A stretch of 64,000 bases of DNA from Oceanobacillus bengalensis (GCF_003628445.1 NZ_RBZO01000014.1:41710-105709); one strand, 5' to 3'; counted from the stretch's first letter, positions 28,333 through 38,555 are shown. Numbers and translations: made by a program. Notes: generated from the sequence alone by a model not told the origin.

Positions 28333-30441
28333 TTATGCAATTTTTTCATCTTCATCAGCAAAAACAGATAATGCTAGAATTTCAGCAACATCCAATGTGC
28401 TAATATCCTCTTCAACCTCTTTCGCTTTTGTTCCATCACTAATCATCGTTAAGCAGAATGGACATGCCGTAGAAATCATCGTTGGTGAAACGGCTAAAGC
28501 TTGTTCTGTACGAGCAATATTTATTCGGTTACCTGTCGTTTCTTCTGCCCACATTAATCCTCCACCAGCACCACAGCACATGCCATTCTCACGGCTACGA
28601 TCCATTTCAACAACTTCTAGCCCAGGAATAGACCTTAGGATTTCTCTTGGTGGGTCATACACTCCATTATACCTTCCTAGATAACAAGAATCATGATAGG
28701 TTAATCGTTGATTGATTGCACGTTTTGGTTTTAATTTACCAGACATCACTAGGTCATAAAGCAATTGTGTATGGTGAAGCACTTCTGCTTCATACCCAAG
28801 ATCAGGATATTCATTTTTAAATATATTGTATGCATGTGGATCGATCGTTACGATTTTCTTCACTTCATTTTTTTCAAATGTCTTGATATTCTTTTCTGCA
28901 ATTTCTTGGAATAGGAATTCATTCCCAATACGGCGAGCTGTATCTCCAGAGTTTGCCTCTTGGTTTCCAAGAATTGCAAAGCTAATTCCCGCCTGATTCA
29001 ATAATTTAGCAAAAGAAAGGGCAATCTTTTGACTCCGGGCATCATAAGAACCCATCGAACTAACCCAGAAAAGGTATTCAAATTCTTTGCCTTCTTTTTT
29101 CAATTCTTTCACAGTTGGTACATATACAGATTCATCTTCATCACGCCACTTAATACGATCTTTTTTCGATAATCCCCAAGGATTTCCTTGGCGTTCAATA
29201 TTCATTACTGCTCGTTGGACATCAGAATCCATTTTTCCTTCTGTCATAACAAGGTAACGGCGCATGTCAATAATTGTTCCCACATGCTCATTATTTACTG
29301 GACAAGCATCCTCACAGTTTCGGCATGTTGTACAAGCCGATAACTCCTCTTCCGTAATGATATCTCCAATCAAACTTGCTTGCTGTATTGTTGCTGCAGC
29401 TTCACCACCAGCAGTTGCTTGATTACCTGCAGCACCAGAGAAGGCATATGCGGGAACCCATGGCTGTTTACCAGTGACAGCTGCTCCTTTTTCGGTTAAA
29501 TGGTCACGAAGTTTTACCATAATATCCATAGGTGACAGCATTTTCCCAGTTCCTGCTGCTGGACAAACATCCGTACAGCGGCCACATTCTACACAGGCAT
29601 AGAAATCAATCATTTGATGTTGTTCAAAGTCTTCAATCTTCCCAACACCAAAGGCAATTTCCTCTTCGCTCTCTTCTGTTTCTTCATCAATCTCAAAGTT
29701 AAGTTTCTTTAGCTTACCTGGCACCTTTTTGCTTAAGAAAACATTAATTGGTGCAGCAATTAAGTGTGCATGCTTTGATTGTGGTACATAAACCAAGAAC
29801 GACAGTAACGTTATCGTATGTATCCACCATGCAATATAAAACAATACCATCGCAGCTTCCTGTGATATAAAGCTAAATAGAAGGGCTACTACACTAGCCA
29901 CTGGCTCTGTCCATGTTAATTCATGTCCATGCCATATTAAAGACATTCCATTTCCGAATAAAACAGAAATCATTAGGGTTCCAATAAAGATCAGCACTAA
30001 TCCTGATTTCAATCCTCTTTTTAGACGAACTAACTTTTCAATATAACGACGGTAAAATGCCCAAACTACCGCAGTAAGAATAGTCAATGTGACAATCTCT
30101 TGAAAAAATACAAATCCCGGATAAAACATCCCGAATGGTAGGTGATTACCAGGAGATAATCCTTTGACAAACATATCAATTGCACCAAATTGAACCAAAA
30201 TAAATCCATAAAACATCATCACGTGAATTGTCCCAGATTTTTTATCTTTTAACAGCTTGGACTGCCCAAAAACAATCTTACCAATTCGTTTGAGACGAAG
30301 CTTTATTTCCCCATCAAACTCCGATTGCTTCCCAAGCCTAATATAGGACACCCTAGTAGCAATAACTCTACCAAATAAGTAAAATGCATAAATTGCAACT
30401 GCTAGAAATGCGACCCAATTGATGATTAAAAATGTATCCAT
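28333..30441 (-). CDS. fadF: FadF-type iron-sulfur oxidoreductase (acyl-CoA electron carrier)
   Basis: Membrane-bound protein thought to pass electrons from ETF to the quinone pool during fatty acid oxidation. The N-terminal third has several hydrophobic helices (heme-b type/NarI-like). Two 4Fe-4S motifs follow (CVECGRCTDVCP about 287 and CTTCRNCEDACP about 370), then two CCG domains (DSCYLGRYNG, and CCGAGGG with a late CPFC). 702 residues. In B. subtilis fadF belongs to the FadR regulon and lies near rpoE and pyrG, the same neighbourhood as here. A FadR-like operator lies inside its promoter. Confidence 0.93.
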   Translation of the reverse strand: MDTFLIINWVAFLAVAIYAFYLFGRVIATRVSYIRLGKQSEFDGEIKLRLKRIGKIVFGQSKLLKDKKSGTIHVMMFYGFILVQFGAIDMFVKGLSPGNHLPFGMFYPGFVFFQEIVTLTILTAVVWAFYRRYIEKLVRLKRGLKSGLVLIFIGTLMISVLFGNGMSLIWHGHELTWTEPVASVVALLFSFISQEAAMVLFYIAWWIHTITLLSFLVYVPQSKHAHLIAAPINVFLSKKVPGKLKKLNFEIDEETEESEEEIAFGVGKIEDFEQHQMIDFYACVECGRCTDVCPAAGTGKMLSPMDIMVKLRDHLTEKGAAVTGKQPWVPAYAFSGAAGNQATAGGEAAATIQQASLIGDIITEEELSACTTCRNCEDACPVNNEHVGTIIDMRRYLVMTEGKMDSDVQRAVMNIERQGNPWGLSKKDRIKWRDEDESVYVPTVKELKKEGKEFEYLFWVSSMGSYDARSQKIALSFAKLLNQAGISFAILGNQEANSGDTARRIGNEFLFQEIAEKNIKTFEKNEVKKIVTIDPHAYNIFKNEYPDLGYEAEVLHHTQLLYDLVMSGKLKPKRAINQRLTYHDSCYLGRYNGVYDPPREILRSIPGLEVVEMDRSRENGMCCGAGGGLMWAEETTGNRINIARTEQALAVSPTMISTACPFCLTMISDGTKAKEVEEDISTLDVAEILALSVFADEDEKIA

Positions 30442-30530
30442 TTGTCCTCCCCCTCTTTTCTAGTACACAATAAATGGTAACGATTTCATTTATCCTAAAG
30501 ATAACCTCTTTCTATTCTATTACATACTAC

Positions 30531-30558
30531 TTTATATTATGAATGAGCATTCAGTCAA
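30531..30558 (-). promoter_or_regulatory. fadF promoter with embedded FadR-like operator
   Basis: On the minus strand TTGACT (30553-30558) and TATAAA (30531-30536) are 16 bp apart. The spacer contains TGAATGAGCATTCA (30540-30553), two exact 6-bp complementary arms around 2 bp. It also resembles the B. subtilis FadR box TGAATGANTANTCATTCA. Binding there would block polymerase directly. Confidence 0.75.
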
Positions 30559-30604
30559 TATCTTTAATCTAAAATTTAAATTTTACAGTCTATTTTGAAT
30601 ATAA

Positions 30605-30650
30605 AATACACTAATTCCTTGTATTTGTAAAGGAATTAGTGTATTTTTTT
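30605..30650. terminator. Strong hairpin terminator between argS and fadF
   Basis: AATACACTAATTCCTT (30605-30620) pairs with 30630-30645 and is followed by seven T on the plus strand; on the minus strand the far end gives GTATTTTAT. It probably ends the argS transcript before the fadF promoter. The rest of 30442-30971 holds the fadF promoter and a repeat element. Confidence 0.85.
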
Positions 30651-30721
30651 CTAGGATGTTTTCGGATTTCGTTTACTCGTCCCACTGATAAACTTGTTGT
30701 ATTACTCACAGTAGAAATAAA

Positions 30722-30928
30722 ATGCGACGTAGATAAACCTTTGGAAACTAACTGAAAATATTCTGAAATAATTTGCTTCGACGCTAATCAAGTTGTTTTC
30801 GAACGCACAAGAGCTCCGTTTTGATCTAGAGAAGCTCTTTCAAGTTACTTTCGAACGCACGAGAGCTCCGTTTTGATCTAGAGAGTACTTGTTAAGTCAC
30901 TTTTTGTGCTATTCAACTTACGTCGCAT
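30722..30928. repeat. Repeat element C: 52-bp repeats between ATGCGACGTA inverted ends
   Basis: ATGCGACGTA at 30722-30731 and its exact complement at 30919-30928 bound two copies of a 52-bp unit (CAAGTT..TTTCGAACGCAC then GAGCTCCGTTTTGATCTAGAGA) at 30789-30840 and 30841-30892, with the start of a third. Its plan (inverted ends, about 51-bp direct repeats) matches elements A and B, but the unit sequence differs. The end motif resembles the edge of the repeat at 26698. It lies between the argS stop and the terminator, so it is probably transcribed. Confidence 0.75.
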
Positions 30929-30971
30929 ATTACATCAACTGCGCACTGCGCCTAGCGAAAGGAGGCGAGTA

Positions 30972-32642
30972 TTACATTTTCTCAGGTGCAGTAACACCAA
31001 TCAACCCGAGTGCATTTCTAATCGCGATACGTACTGCTTTCATCAACGCGATACGTGCATTCGTTCTTTCGATGTTGTCTTGATCAAGCACTTTTTCTGC
31101 ATTGTAAAAACTGTGCAATAAAGTAGCCAAATCAAAAACATATTGTGTCACTTTATGTGGTGTCTGTTTCACCGCTGCATCTGACACTACTTGTGGGAAC
31201 TCTCCAAGTTTTTTCATCAAATCGAGTTCCTTTTCCGCAGTTAAAAGGGAAACATCATAGACTTCACCTGAACCTAAGCCTTTGTTCTGTGCCTGTTCTA
31301 ACATCGTGCAAATTCTTGCGTGCGCATATTGTACGTAGAAAATTGGATTGTCATTTGACTGAGAACGGGCAAGATCCATATCAAAGTCAAGTTGAGAATC
31401 ATTCGAACGCGTTACGAAGAAATAACGTGCTGCATCTACGCCAACATCCTCTATTAAATCACGTAGAGCAACAGCCTTTCCTGTCCGCTTACTCATACGG
31501 ATCTTCTCTCCACCTTCAAATAGATTTACCATTTGAATGATTTTTACATCAAACTTCTCAACAGGATAGCCTAATGCCTGAATAGCCGCACGCATTCTTG
31601 GTACATAACCATGATGGTCCGCACCCCATACATTAATAATTTGATCATAACCACGGTCCAATTTATCTTTATGGTAAGCAATATCTGGTGTCAAATAGGT
31701 ATAATTCCCATCCTTTTTCACAAGTACGCGGTCTTTGTCATCACCGAATGCTGTTGACTTAAACCATGTTGCATCATCTTGTTCAAAAATATAGTTGCCT
31801 TCTTCTAGCTTTTTCAATGCTCCAGGAATTTTGTTCTCTTTGTATAACGACCTTTCAGAGAACCAATTATCAAATTCAACACGGAATTCCTTCAAATCCA
31901 TCTTTATATTTTCCAAAGAGGATTGTAGGCCAAATTCTTTAAAGAACGCGATTCTCTCATCTTGTTCTTTAGTTGCCCATTCTTCACCATACTCAGCAAC
32001 GAGCTTCTTCGCAATATCAATGATTGCCTGTCCATGATAACCATCTTCAGGCATTTCCGCATCCTGCCCTAATTCTTGTAGGTAACGTGCTTCAACCGAA
32101 TTAGCCAGTTTATCAATCTGACTCCCAGCATCATTAATATAGTATTCACGTTCTACATTGTAGCCTGCTGCATCAAGCACATTACAAAGCACGTCACCAT
32201 ATGCCGCACCACGTGCATGTCCTAAGTGAAGGTCACCAGTAGGATTTACGGAAACAAACTCAACTTGGACCTTTTCCCCATTTCCAATGTTTGTTTTGCC
32301 GTATTCTTTATCCGACTTTAAGATGGTAGGAATAATTTCTCCAAGAAAATCATCCTTCATAAAAAAGTTAATAAAACCAGGTCCAGCAATTTCTACCTTT
32401 TCAACGGATACTTTTGCCTTGTCAAGGTTTGCTACGATATCGTCAGCAATTTGGCGTGGTGCTTTTTTAGCAATTCTCGCTAGCTGCATGGCAATGTTTG
32501 TAGCAAAATCTCCGTGTGATTTATCCTTTGGTTTTTCTAATACAATATCTGGTAGTTCTTCCTTGCTTGCAAGATTTGCTTGGATTGCTGCATCTGCAAT
32601 TTCCTGTTTCAATGTTTCTTCTGTTTGTTCTAATACGTTCAT
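30972..32642 (-). CDS. argS: Arginyl-tRNA synthetase
   Basis: Class I synthetase charging tRNA-Arg. The HIGH signature appears as HLGHARGA near residue 127 in [11 protein letters not shown], and the KMSKS-type loop as [11 protein letters not shown] near 370. The N-terminal Add-1 domain and C-terminal anticodon-binding DALR domain (ending in [15 protein letters not shown]) are complete. 556 residues. The ATG follows AGGAGG and overlaps the stop of the upstream ywiB by 4 bp (ATGA), as in B. subtilis. Confidence 0.96.
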   Translation of the reverse strand: MNVLEQTEETLKQEIADAAIQANLASKEELPDIVLEKPKDKSHGDFATNIAMQLARIAKKAPRQIADDIVANLDKAKVSVEKVEIAGPGFINFFMKDDFLGEIIPTILKSDKEYGKTNIGNGEKVQVEFVSVNPTGDLHLGHARGAAYGDVLCNVLDAAGYNVEREYYINDAGSQIDKLANSVEARYLQELGQDAEMPEDGYHGQAIIDIAKKLVAEYGEEWATKEQDERIAFFKEFGLQSSLENIKMDLKEFRVEFDNWFSERSLYKENKIPGALKKLEEGNYIFEQDDATWFKSTAFGDDKDRVLVKKDGNYTYLTPDIAYHKDKLDRGYDQIINVWGADHHGYVPRMRAAIQALGYPVEKFDVKIIQMVNLFEGGEKIRMSKRTGKAVALRDLIEDVGVDAARYFFVTRSNDSQLDFDMDLARSQSNDNPIFYVQYAHARICTMLEQAQNKGLGSGEVYDVSLLTAEKELDLMKKLGEFPQVVSDAAVKQTPHKVTQYVFDLATLLHSFYNAEKVLDQDNIERTNARIALMKAVRIAIRNALGLIGVTAPEKM

Positions 32643-33079
32643 TTGGGGTCCTCCTCTATGTACACCAACATTAATTCATGTTTTCGTTCATCTTGTCCAT
32701 TTAATTTTACTGTATAGTCAATCATTAACTTACCTTCATTACTTGAAGTGTCTGAGTGATAGGTAATTTTTTTCGTGAAGGTTTCCATATGTAATGTACC
32801 ATGTGGGTGCTTATAAACATTTTCAGTTATTTGGTTCGCATGAAACCTTTGATTCATCGATACAAGGCCCGTACGCTTAATATTCACCTTTCCTTCTTGG
32901 AGAGTAATGAAATTTTTTATGACAGCTTGCTCTTCTGTCTTTTCCTCGAAGGTGATAACATCTATTTTCCCTTTCCTGAACAAAGTACCTGTTTCTTGTA
33001 CTTTGTTATACTCCTTATTGCCATTATCTTCAATGGTTGTTTGAAGTGTAATCGCAACTTTCATTTGACCCGAATCCAT
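32639..33079 (-). CDS. ywiB: DUF1934 family protein YwiB
   Basis: 146-residue cytosolic beta-barrel-type protein of unknown role, conserved next to argS in Bacillales. Visible family features are the alternating beta-strand pattern and the terminal [12 protein letters not shown]...[10 protein letters not shown] segment. Start at 33079 with AGAGG at 7 nt. It overlaps argS by 4 bp, so translational coupling is likely. No catalytic residues are evident. Confidence 0.85.
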   Translation of the reverse strand: MDSGQMKVAITLQTTIEDNGNKEYNKVQETGTLFRKGKIDVITFEEKTEEQAVIKNFITLQEGKVNIKRTGLVSMNQRFHANQITENVYKHPHGTLHMETFTKKITYHSDTSSNEGKLMIDYTVKLNGQDERKHELMLVYIEEDPK

Positions 33080-33227
33080 ACGCTCGCCTCTAATTCCTTT
33101 ATGAGTTTATCCTCTATAAAAATATATAATGCCTATTATAGCGATAATTAGCATGGTTTTTCAATAATAAGTGTAGATAAGTTTATTTCTAGCTATCTTT
33201 TCCAATAATGTAAGTAATAATCAAAAG

Positions 33228-33310
33228 CGTAAGCGCCCGTTTAGCGTCGTACGAAGGTGAGGGAAGTCTCGCTAGTCGCTGGGCGCTGGAGCTGGACGTG
33301 GCCTGTCCTG
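33228..33310. repeat. Interspersed repeat copy (related to 18003-18242)
   Basis: Read on the minus strand this has TGTCCAGCTCCAGCGCCC then GCGACTAGCGAGACTTCCC and TCACC-CGTACGA, the same order of blocks as at about 18090-18150. It lies between ywiB and the divergently read PBP gene. The remaining intergenic sequence (33080-33227, 33311-33362) shows no clear promoter. Confidence 0.7.
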
Positions 33311-33362
33311 GAATAGACAGTCTTCACTACAAAAAGCACTTCCTAAAAATGGGGTAAATGAT

Positions 33363-35420
33363 ATGAAAAAAAAGAAAAGAAGATTACCAAAGTCACTTCG
33401 TATAATAAGCAAATTGGCAATTGGCATAGTGGGTTTACTATTTATCGGTTTAGTCGGAATCTATCTCACGAGCTTCCTACTAGGTCCACCGTCACTAACA
33501 AACGAGCTAAATACTGTGTATTATGATCACACTGGTGAAGTGATAGGAAAGGAAAAAGGGGTAGAAAACCGACAATGGATTGAACTTGATGAGATGTCAC
33601 CCGATGTTATTAACGCAACCCTCATTACGGAGGACCAGCATTTCTATGACCACCATGGTTTTGATTATAAACGAATTGCTGGTGCAGTGTTAAAAAACAT
33701 ACAAAGCCAGTCCCTTAGCGAAGGAGCAAGTACGCTTACGCAACAGCTTGCAAGAAATCTATTTTTATCTCATGAGAAAACGTGGGATCGAAAAATCAAA
33801 GAAGCCTTCTATACGGTTCGATTAGAAATGTACTATTCAAAAGAGGAAATATTAGAAGGCTATTTAAACACCATTTATTATGGCCACGGTGCATACGGAA
33901 TTGAGGCAGCTAGCAACTATTTTTTTAACAAAAGTGCTAGCGAATTAGATTTGGCTGAAGCATCGATGTTGACTGGCATACCTAAGGGTCCAACCTATTA
34001 CTCTCCATTAAATGATGAAGATAATGCAGAAAACCGCCAAACACAAATATTACATCTTATGTTAGGCGCTGACATGATTACAGAAAAGGAATTTGAGATA
34101 GCTAACGAGCAAGAACTCGTATACATTGAGCAACAGGAGAAGAAAGAAAAAACAATTGGTCCCTATTTTCAAGATATTGCCTTAAGGGAGGCTTCTCAGA
34201 TACTCGATATGGATATGGAAAGCCTTCGTTCAAGTGGATACGAAATCCATACAACACTGGACAAAGAATTACAAAAGCAGCTTGAAGATAGTATTGATCA
34301 TACAATGAATTCTTCAACCGAATTGGAGGTAGGCGCATTGTCACTCGATCCAGACTCTGGTGCTATTCGTGCATTAGTAGGTGGGAGAGATTATGCAAAG
34401 AGCCCCTTCAATAGAGCCGTTGATGCGAAAAGGATGGCTGGTTCGACGTTTAAGCCATTCTTATATTACCTCGCACTTGAGAACGGGTACACAGCTACAA
34501 CCATGTTAGACAGTAAACCAACGACGTTCGAACTTGAGAATGGGGAAGTATACCAACCTAGTAATTTCAATGATTATTATGCGTATGAGCCAATTACATT
34601 AGCACAAGCGATTGCCCTATCAGACAATATTTACGCTGTAAAAACGAATATGTTTCTAAGTGTAGATAAATTGCTTGATACAGCAAAGACATTTGGTTTC
34701 ACGAGTGATCTACCTGCTGTTCCATCACTTGCTTTAGGTACGGCTTCGGTTTCTGTAAAGGAAATGGTAACTGCCTATGGGATGATAGCAAATGGCGGGC
34801 ATACAATTGACGGACATGCGATTGAAAAAATTGTTGGGCCCCATGGAAAAACAATTTTTAAACGGGAGAAGGACAAAGGTGAAGCCGTGCTGGACCCGAA
34901 GCAAACGTTCATATTAACTGATTTAATGACTGGTATGTTTGACCCAAAGCTTAATGGGTACACCGCTGTAACCGGTAGTACGATTGCAGATGAATTAACT
35001 CGAACCTACGCTGGCAAATCCGGTTCAACCAATGCAGATAGCTGGATGATTGGATTTAGTCCTAGACTCGTTACTGGAGTTTGGGCTGGTTACGATGATA
35101 ACCGTCCAATTCAGCTTGTTGCTGAAACAACTTATGCAAAGAAAATCTGGGGTTCCTTTATGGAAAGTGCACATGAGGGATTGCCACATGAAGGGTTTGA
35201 TACTCCTCGCGGGATTGTCGCTGTTCCAATCGACCCCGCAACAGGTATGCGTGCAACACCCTATTGTGATGTCAGTCGTATCATGTATTTCGAAGCTGGA
35301 ACCGAGCCACAGAGTAATTGTATGGAGCACTTTCATGGTGATCAGCATGAGCACGGTGAAGAACAAGACCCTAACAAGGGTACCTTAGAACAGCTATTTG
35401 ACTCATTATTTAGTTGGTAA
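33363..35420 (+). CDS. Class A penicillin-binding protein (PbpG-like transglycosylase/transpeptidase)
   Basis: Polymerises lipid II and cross-links peptidoglycan. One N-terminal membrane anchor (about 18-40) precedes the glycosyltransferase domain with catalytic Glu90 in EDQHFYDHHGFD and STLTQQLARNL (123-133). The transpeptidase domain has S361-TFK364, S420-D-N422 and K552-S-G554. 685 residues. B. subtilis pbpG (ywhE), a forespore enzyme, is in the nearby ywh cluster and has similar length, so pbpG is the likely counterpart; paralogues pbpF/pbpC cannot be excluded. The tail is rich in His/Glu. A strong terminator follows. Confidence 0.88.
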   Translation: MKKKKRRLPKSLRIISKLAIGIVGLLFIGLVGIYLTSFLLGPPSLTNELNTVYYDHTGEVIGKEKGVENRQWIELDEMSPDVINATLITEDQHFYDHHGFDYKRIAGAVLKNIQSQSLSEGASTLTQQLARNLFLSHEKTWDRKIKEAFYTVRLEMYYSKEEILEGYLNTIYYGHGAYGIEAASNYFFNKSASELDLAEASMLTGIPKGPTYYSPLNDEDNAENRQTQILHLMLGADMITEKEFEIANEQELVYIEQQEKKEKTIGPYFQDIALREASQILDMDMESLRSSGYEIHTTLDKELQKQLEDSIDHTMNSSTELEVGALSLDPDSGAIRALVGGRDYAKSPFNRAVDAKRMAGSTFKPFLYYLALENGYTATTMLDSKPTTFELENGEVYQPSNFNDYYAYEPITLAQAIALSDNIYAVKTNMFLSVDKLLDTAKTFGFTSDLPAVPSLALGTASVSVKEMVTAYGMIANGGHTIDGHAIEKIVGPHGKTIFKREKDKGEAVLDPKQTFILTDLMTGMFDPKLNGYTAVTGSTIADELTRTYAGKSGSTNADSWMIGFSPRLVTGVWAGYDDNRPIQLVAETTYAKKIWGSFMESAHEGLPHEGFDTPRGIVAVPIDPATGMRATPYCDVSRIMYFEAGTEPQSNCMEHFHGDQHEHGEEQDPNKGTLEQLFDSLFSW

Positions 35421-35503
35421 GAAGGCGATTTCCTTAGAATCGTAGCATTTGCCAAGCGTTTATAACGAGCTATTAGCTTTCGAAAGAACGTTCTATACTT
35501 TCT

Positions 35504-35550
35504 GACAAAAAGAAACCGACATCGTCCCAGATTGTCGGTTTCTTTTTGTC
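35504..35550. terminator. Bidirectional terminator after the PBP gene
   Basis: An 18-bp stem (35504-35521 with 35533-35550; core AAAAAGAAACCGACA) with an 11-nt loop carries A- and T-runs on its two sides, so it can stop transcripts from both the PBP gene and the thi operon. Confidence 0.92.
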
Positions 35551-35677
35551 CTAGTAATTTTCTTGCTTTGTCCATGTAAACCTATTTTACAAACTAATTT
35601 TAAAAAGTACAACATATTAAAAAAATGTTCATGATTCGTTCACAAAGTTTTCACTTTTAGTGAATTAGGAATTTAGA

Positions 35678-36301
35678 TTACAATTGCCGAACTGCCTCTT
35701 TAATATCTTCCGTCATTGTGATTGCACTTATAAAAGAAACACCATCTGCACCTTTACTAATCACAGAAGCTGCATTTTCAGTGGTGATTCCCCCAATTCC
35801 TACGATAGGGAGATTTGGAAACTGTTCTCTTAATGTTGCAATCCATTCTACACCAACAGCTGACTTAGCATCCGATTTTGTTCTTGTTGAAAAAATAGGG
35901 CCAGCACCAATGTAATCTACCAAATGAATGGGACTTTTAGCGACTTCACTAGCGTTTGATACAGAAAGACCAATTATTTTATCAGGGAAAAGGTTACGTA
36001 ATTCATCTACAGACTGATCATCTTGTCCGACATGAATTCCGTCAGCATCCAACGTATCGACTAGACTGACATCATCATTAACGATAAACGGAATATGATA
36101 CCCGCGGCAAATTGCTCGTAGTTGTTTGCCTAATTCCAGCTTAGCATCTCCAGTCAGTGAACCTTCCCCTTTTTCTCGAAATTGAAAAGCTGTTATACCA
36201 GCTTTTACTGCAGATTCGAGGACTCTCACAGGATCATCATTACAATTTTGACTACCCATGATAAAGTATTTACGTAAATTTTGCTTTATTTGGTATGGCA
36301 T
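35678..36301 (-). CDS. thiE: Thiamine phosphate synthase
   Basis: Joins HMP-pyrophosphate and thiazole phosphate to thiamine monophosphate. TIM-barrel enzyme with FQFREKGEGSL (pyrimidine/pyrophosphate site), IHVGQDD, GPIFSTRTKSDA and IVGIGGIT motifs. 207 residues. It is last of the thiW-tenA-thiD-thiM-thiE run, beginning 3 bp after thiM, with GGAGAGAAG as ribosome binding site. Confidence 0.95.
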   Translation of the reverse strand: MPYQIKQNLRKYFIMGSQNCNDDPVRVLESAVKAGITAFQFREKGEGSLTGDAKLELGKQLRAICRGYHIPFIVNDDVSLVDTLDADGIHVGQDDQSVDELRNLFPDKIIGLSVSNASEVAKSPIHLVDYIGAGPIFSTRTKSDAKSAVGVEWIATLREQFPNLPIVGIGGITTENAASVISKGADGVSFISAITMTEDIKEAVRQL

Positions 36302-36304
36302 TGT

Positions 36305-37072
36305 TTATCTTCTCTCCATTTCTTCTACTTCAAATGATAGTGCATCGATGAACCTTGGTATAAACGTCCCCGGTCCATGAACTTCAGGATGAGATGCGGC
36401 ATATTCTGCGGCTAGTCCATAAAATTTGACAGCTGTTAATGCTTGTTCCTTTATGGAGTGATTTGTTGTTAAACAAGCTGTTAAAACGGAACCTAGTAAA
36501 CATCCAGCACCCGTCACCTTTGCCAAAAATGGATGTCCTGTCTCATTTCTGATTACATCTTTTCCTGTACAGATAATGTCTGTTTTCCCTGTGACAACAG
36601 CAGTCGTTTGATAAGCCTCTGCCACTTTTACAGCAATTTCTACGGCATTTCCATTACCAATAGATTCAACGCCCTTTGTTTGCCAAGGGATACCTGCAAG
36701 ATGGGCGAGTTCACCAGCATTTCCCTTAATTGCAGTTGGCTTTACTTCTGCTAAAATTTCTTTGACAACCTCTGTCCGAAATGAAGTCGCTGCAACACCT
36801 ACAGGGTCCAGCACTACTGGTATTCCTTTTTTATTTGCTGCTTTTCCAGCAAGGATCATTGCTTTTATTTCAGATGCTGTTATCGTACCAATATTAATTA
36901 GAACACCATCAGCAATAGAGGGCATAACGCTTGCTTCCTCTTCTGCTTTTGCCATGACGGGTGCACCGCCAAAAGATAGGAGCCCATTTGCTGTAAAATT
37001 CATAACTACTTGATTTGTTAAATGATGAATCAATGGAGCCTCTTCACGTACTTGCTTTACAATCTCATTCAT
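36305..37072 (-). CDS. thiM: Hydroxyethylthiazole kinase
   Basis: Phosphorylates salvaged thiazole alcohol. Ribokinase-like fold; the N-terminal IHHLTNQVVMNFTANG and the C-terminal anion hole GAGCLLGS are diagnostic. The ATG at 37072 overlaps the thiD stop (ATGA) and gives 255 residues; the 57-residue upstream extension merely reads through thiD in another frame. Operon member. Confidence 0.95.
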   Translation of the reverse strand: MNEIVKQVREEAPLIHHLTNQVVMNFTANGLLSFGGAPVMAKAEEEASVMPSIADGVLINIGTITASEIKAMILAGKAANKKGIPVVLDPVGVAATSFRTEVVKEILAEVKPTAIKGNAGELAHLAGIPWQTKGVESIGNGNAVEIAVKVAEAYQTTAVVTGKTDIICTGKDVIRNETGHPFLAKVTGAGCLLGSVLTACLTTNHSIKEQALTAVKFYGLAAEYAASHPEVHGPGTFIPRFIDALSFEVEEMERR

Positions 37073-37875
37073 ATTCTCACGCCTTCTTCCCTTGTTGCCC
37101 AATGATTTGTAGGGCCATGGCCAGCGCCAAGCGGAAAAGCATGTTTGATAGCAACTGTTACAAAATGTTTCCCTAATTTTACCGCTTCGTATAAAGGCAA
37201 TCCATGACTTAAATAAGCAGTAATAGCAGCAGAATACGTACAACCTGTTCCATGTGTATTTTTTGTATCAATTCGCTTAGCTGAGAAGGTGTGCATTGCT
37301 GACCCATCATATAAAAAGTCAATCGCTTCACCCTCCATATGTCCACCTTTTACTAAAGCAGCACCAGCACCAAATTTCTTAACTATAAGTTCGGCTACTT
37401 GTTTCATATCATGAACCGTTTCTATCTTTTCTCCAGTAAGATATTCAGCTTCTGGAATATTCGGTGTTACTAAAGTAGTTAATGGCAAAAGCTGCTTCCG
37501 TAAAAAATTTCGAGCATTTTCTTCAATTAATGTGTCCCCACTCGTCGCAACCATTACTGGGTCCATGACATACGGGACCTCCAGCTTGGAAACTTTATTA
37601 GCGATTATTCTCATCATATCGATATTTGCGATCATACCTGTTTTAAATGCTTGAAAAGGAATATCGGAAATCACGGAATCTAGTTGCTGTTCGATCATTT
37701 CAAGTGGAATATGATGAATCGACTGAACACCTGTTGTATTTTGTGCAACGACAGATGTAATAACTGACATTCCATAGCTTTTTAATTCCTGAAATGTTTT
37801 TAAATCTGCGTGAATTCCTGCACCTCCACTTGGATCCGTTCCAGCTATAGTAAGCGCGCATTTTACTTGTTTCAT
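37069..37875 (-). CDS. thiD: Hydroxymethylpyrimidine/phosphomethylpyrimidine kinase
   Basis: Two successive phosphorylations of HMP to HMP-PP. Ribokinase-family motifs TIAGTDPSGGAGIHADLKT at the N-terminus and NTHGTGCTYSAAI near the C-terminus. The ATG at 37875 overlaps the tenA stop by 4 bp; ten upstream residues in the longest frame are excluded. 268 residues. Confidence 0.95.
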   Translation of the reverse strand: MKQVKCALTIAGTDPSGGAGIHADLKTFQELKSYGMSVITSVVAQNTTGVQSIHHIPLEMIEQQLDSVISDIPFQAFKTGMIANIDMMRIIANKVSKLEVPYVMDPVMVATSGDTLIEENARNFLRKQLLPLTTLVTPNIPEAEYLTGEKIETVHDMKQVAELIVKKFGAGAALVKGGHMEGEAIDFLYDGSAMHTFSAKRIDTKNTHGTGCTYSAAITAYLSHGLPLYEAVKLGKHFVTVAIKHAFPLGAGHGPTNHWATREEGVRI

Positions 37876-38555
37876 AGATTTGACACCGTCCTGTTCGAAG
37901 GCCATTCTTCACATGTCAAAGACATTTCCCAGAATCCTAATTCAAGCTGGCAACTTTTTCGAAATGCATCTTTCATACGCGCTTGTTCCTCTAATGAGGC
38001 ATCACCAGCCAGGGTGTCCAATCTTTTTCGCATCTCTAATGTAGCGCTTTCGGAATCTGCATAAAAGCTAATCCATTTATAGAAAGGATGTCCAGCAGTT
38101 GGACTGTATTTTTTCACTAATTCCTGACCAATTTCAAAGTAGGTCCATGGACAAGGTAACAATGCAGCTAAAGTTTCACCTAATGTCCCTACCTGTGCAT
38201 GATACATCATATGTTTAATATAATGGTCAGCTGTTGGTGGGAGTGGGTAACCTTGAAGTTCCTCATAGCTTACACCAATATAATCACAGAAATTCAGATG
38301 CGGTTTGACTTCATCATGTATTGTAAAATGAATTTGATCATGAAAGTAACTCATCTCGTCGCGCATTAATGACTTTGAAATGGCAATACCATAAACCCTT
38401 ATAAATGCATTTAAATATTCATAATCAGCTTTAATATAATGTGCAAGTGCTTCACTTGGAAGCTCTCCTTTACCAATCCCTTGAACAAAAGGATGGTCGA
38501 AAATCATTTGAAAAATATCTTCATTTTCTTTTCTCAAAACGTCTGTAAAAGTCAC
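37872..38555 (-). CDS. tenA: Aminopyrimidine aminohydrolase (thiaminase II)
   Basis: Hydrolyses aminomethyl-pyrimidine from degraded thiamine to HMP for salvage. The catalytic cysteine is Cys135 in ALLPCPWTYFEIG, and Asp44 in KADYEYLNAF is the pyrimidine contact. 227 residues. The gene is adjacent to thiD, whose substrate it produces, and to the presumed transporter component thiW. Confidence 0.95.
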   Translation of the reverse strand: MTFTDVLRKENEDIFQMIFDHPFVQGIGKGELPSEALAHYIKADYEYLNAFIRVYGIAISKSLMRDEMSYFHDQIHFTIHDEVKPHLNFCDYIGVSYEELQGYPLPPTADHYIKHMMYHAQVGTLGETLAALLPCPWTYFEIGQELVKKYSPTAGHPFYKWISFYADSESATLEMRKRLDTLAGDASLEEQARMKDAFRKSCQLELGFWEMSLTCEEWPSNRTVSNL

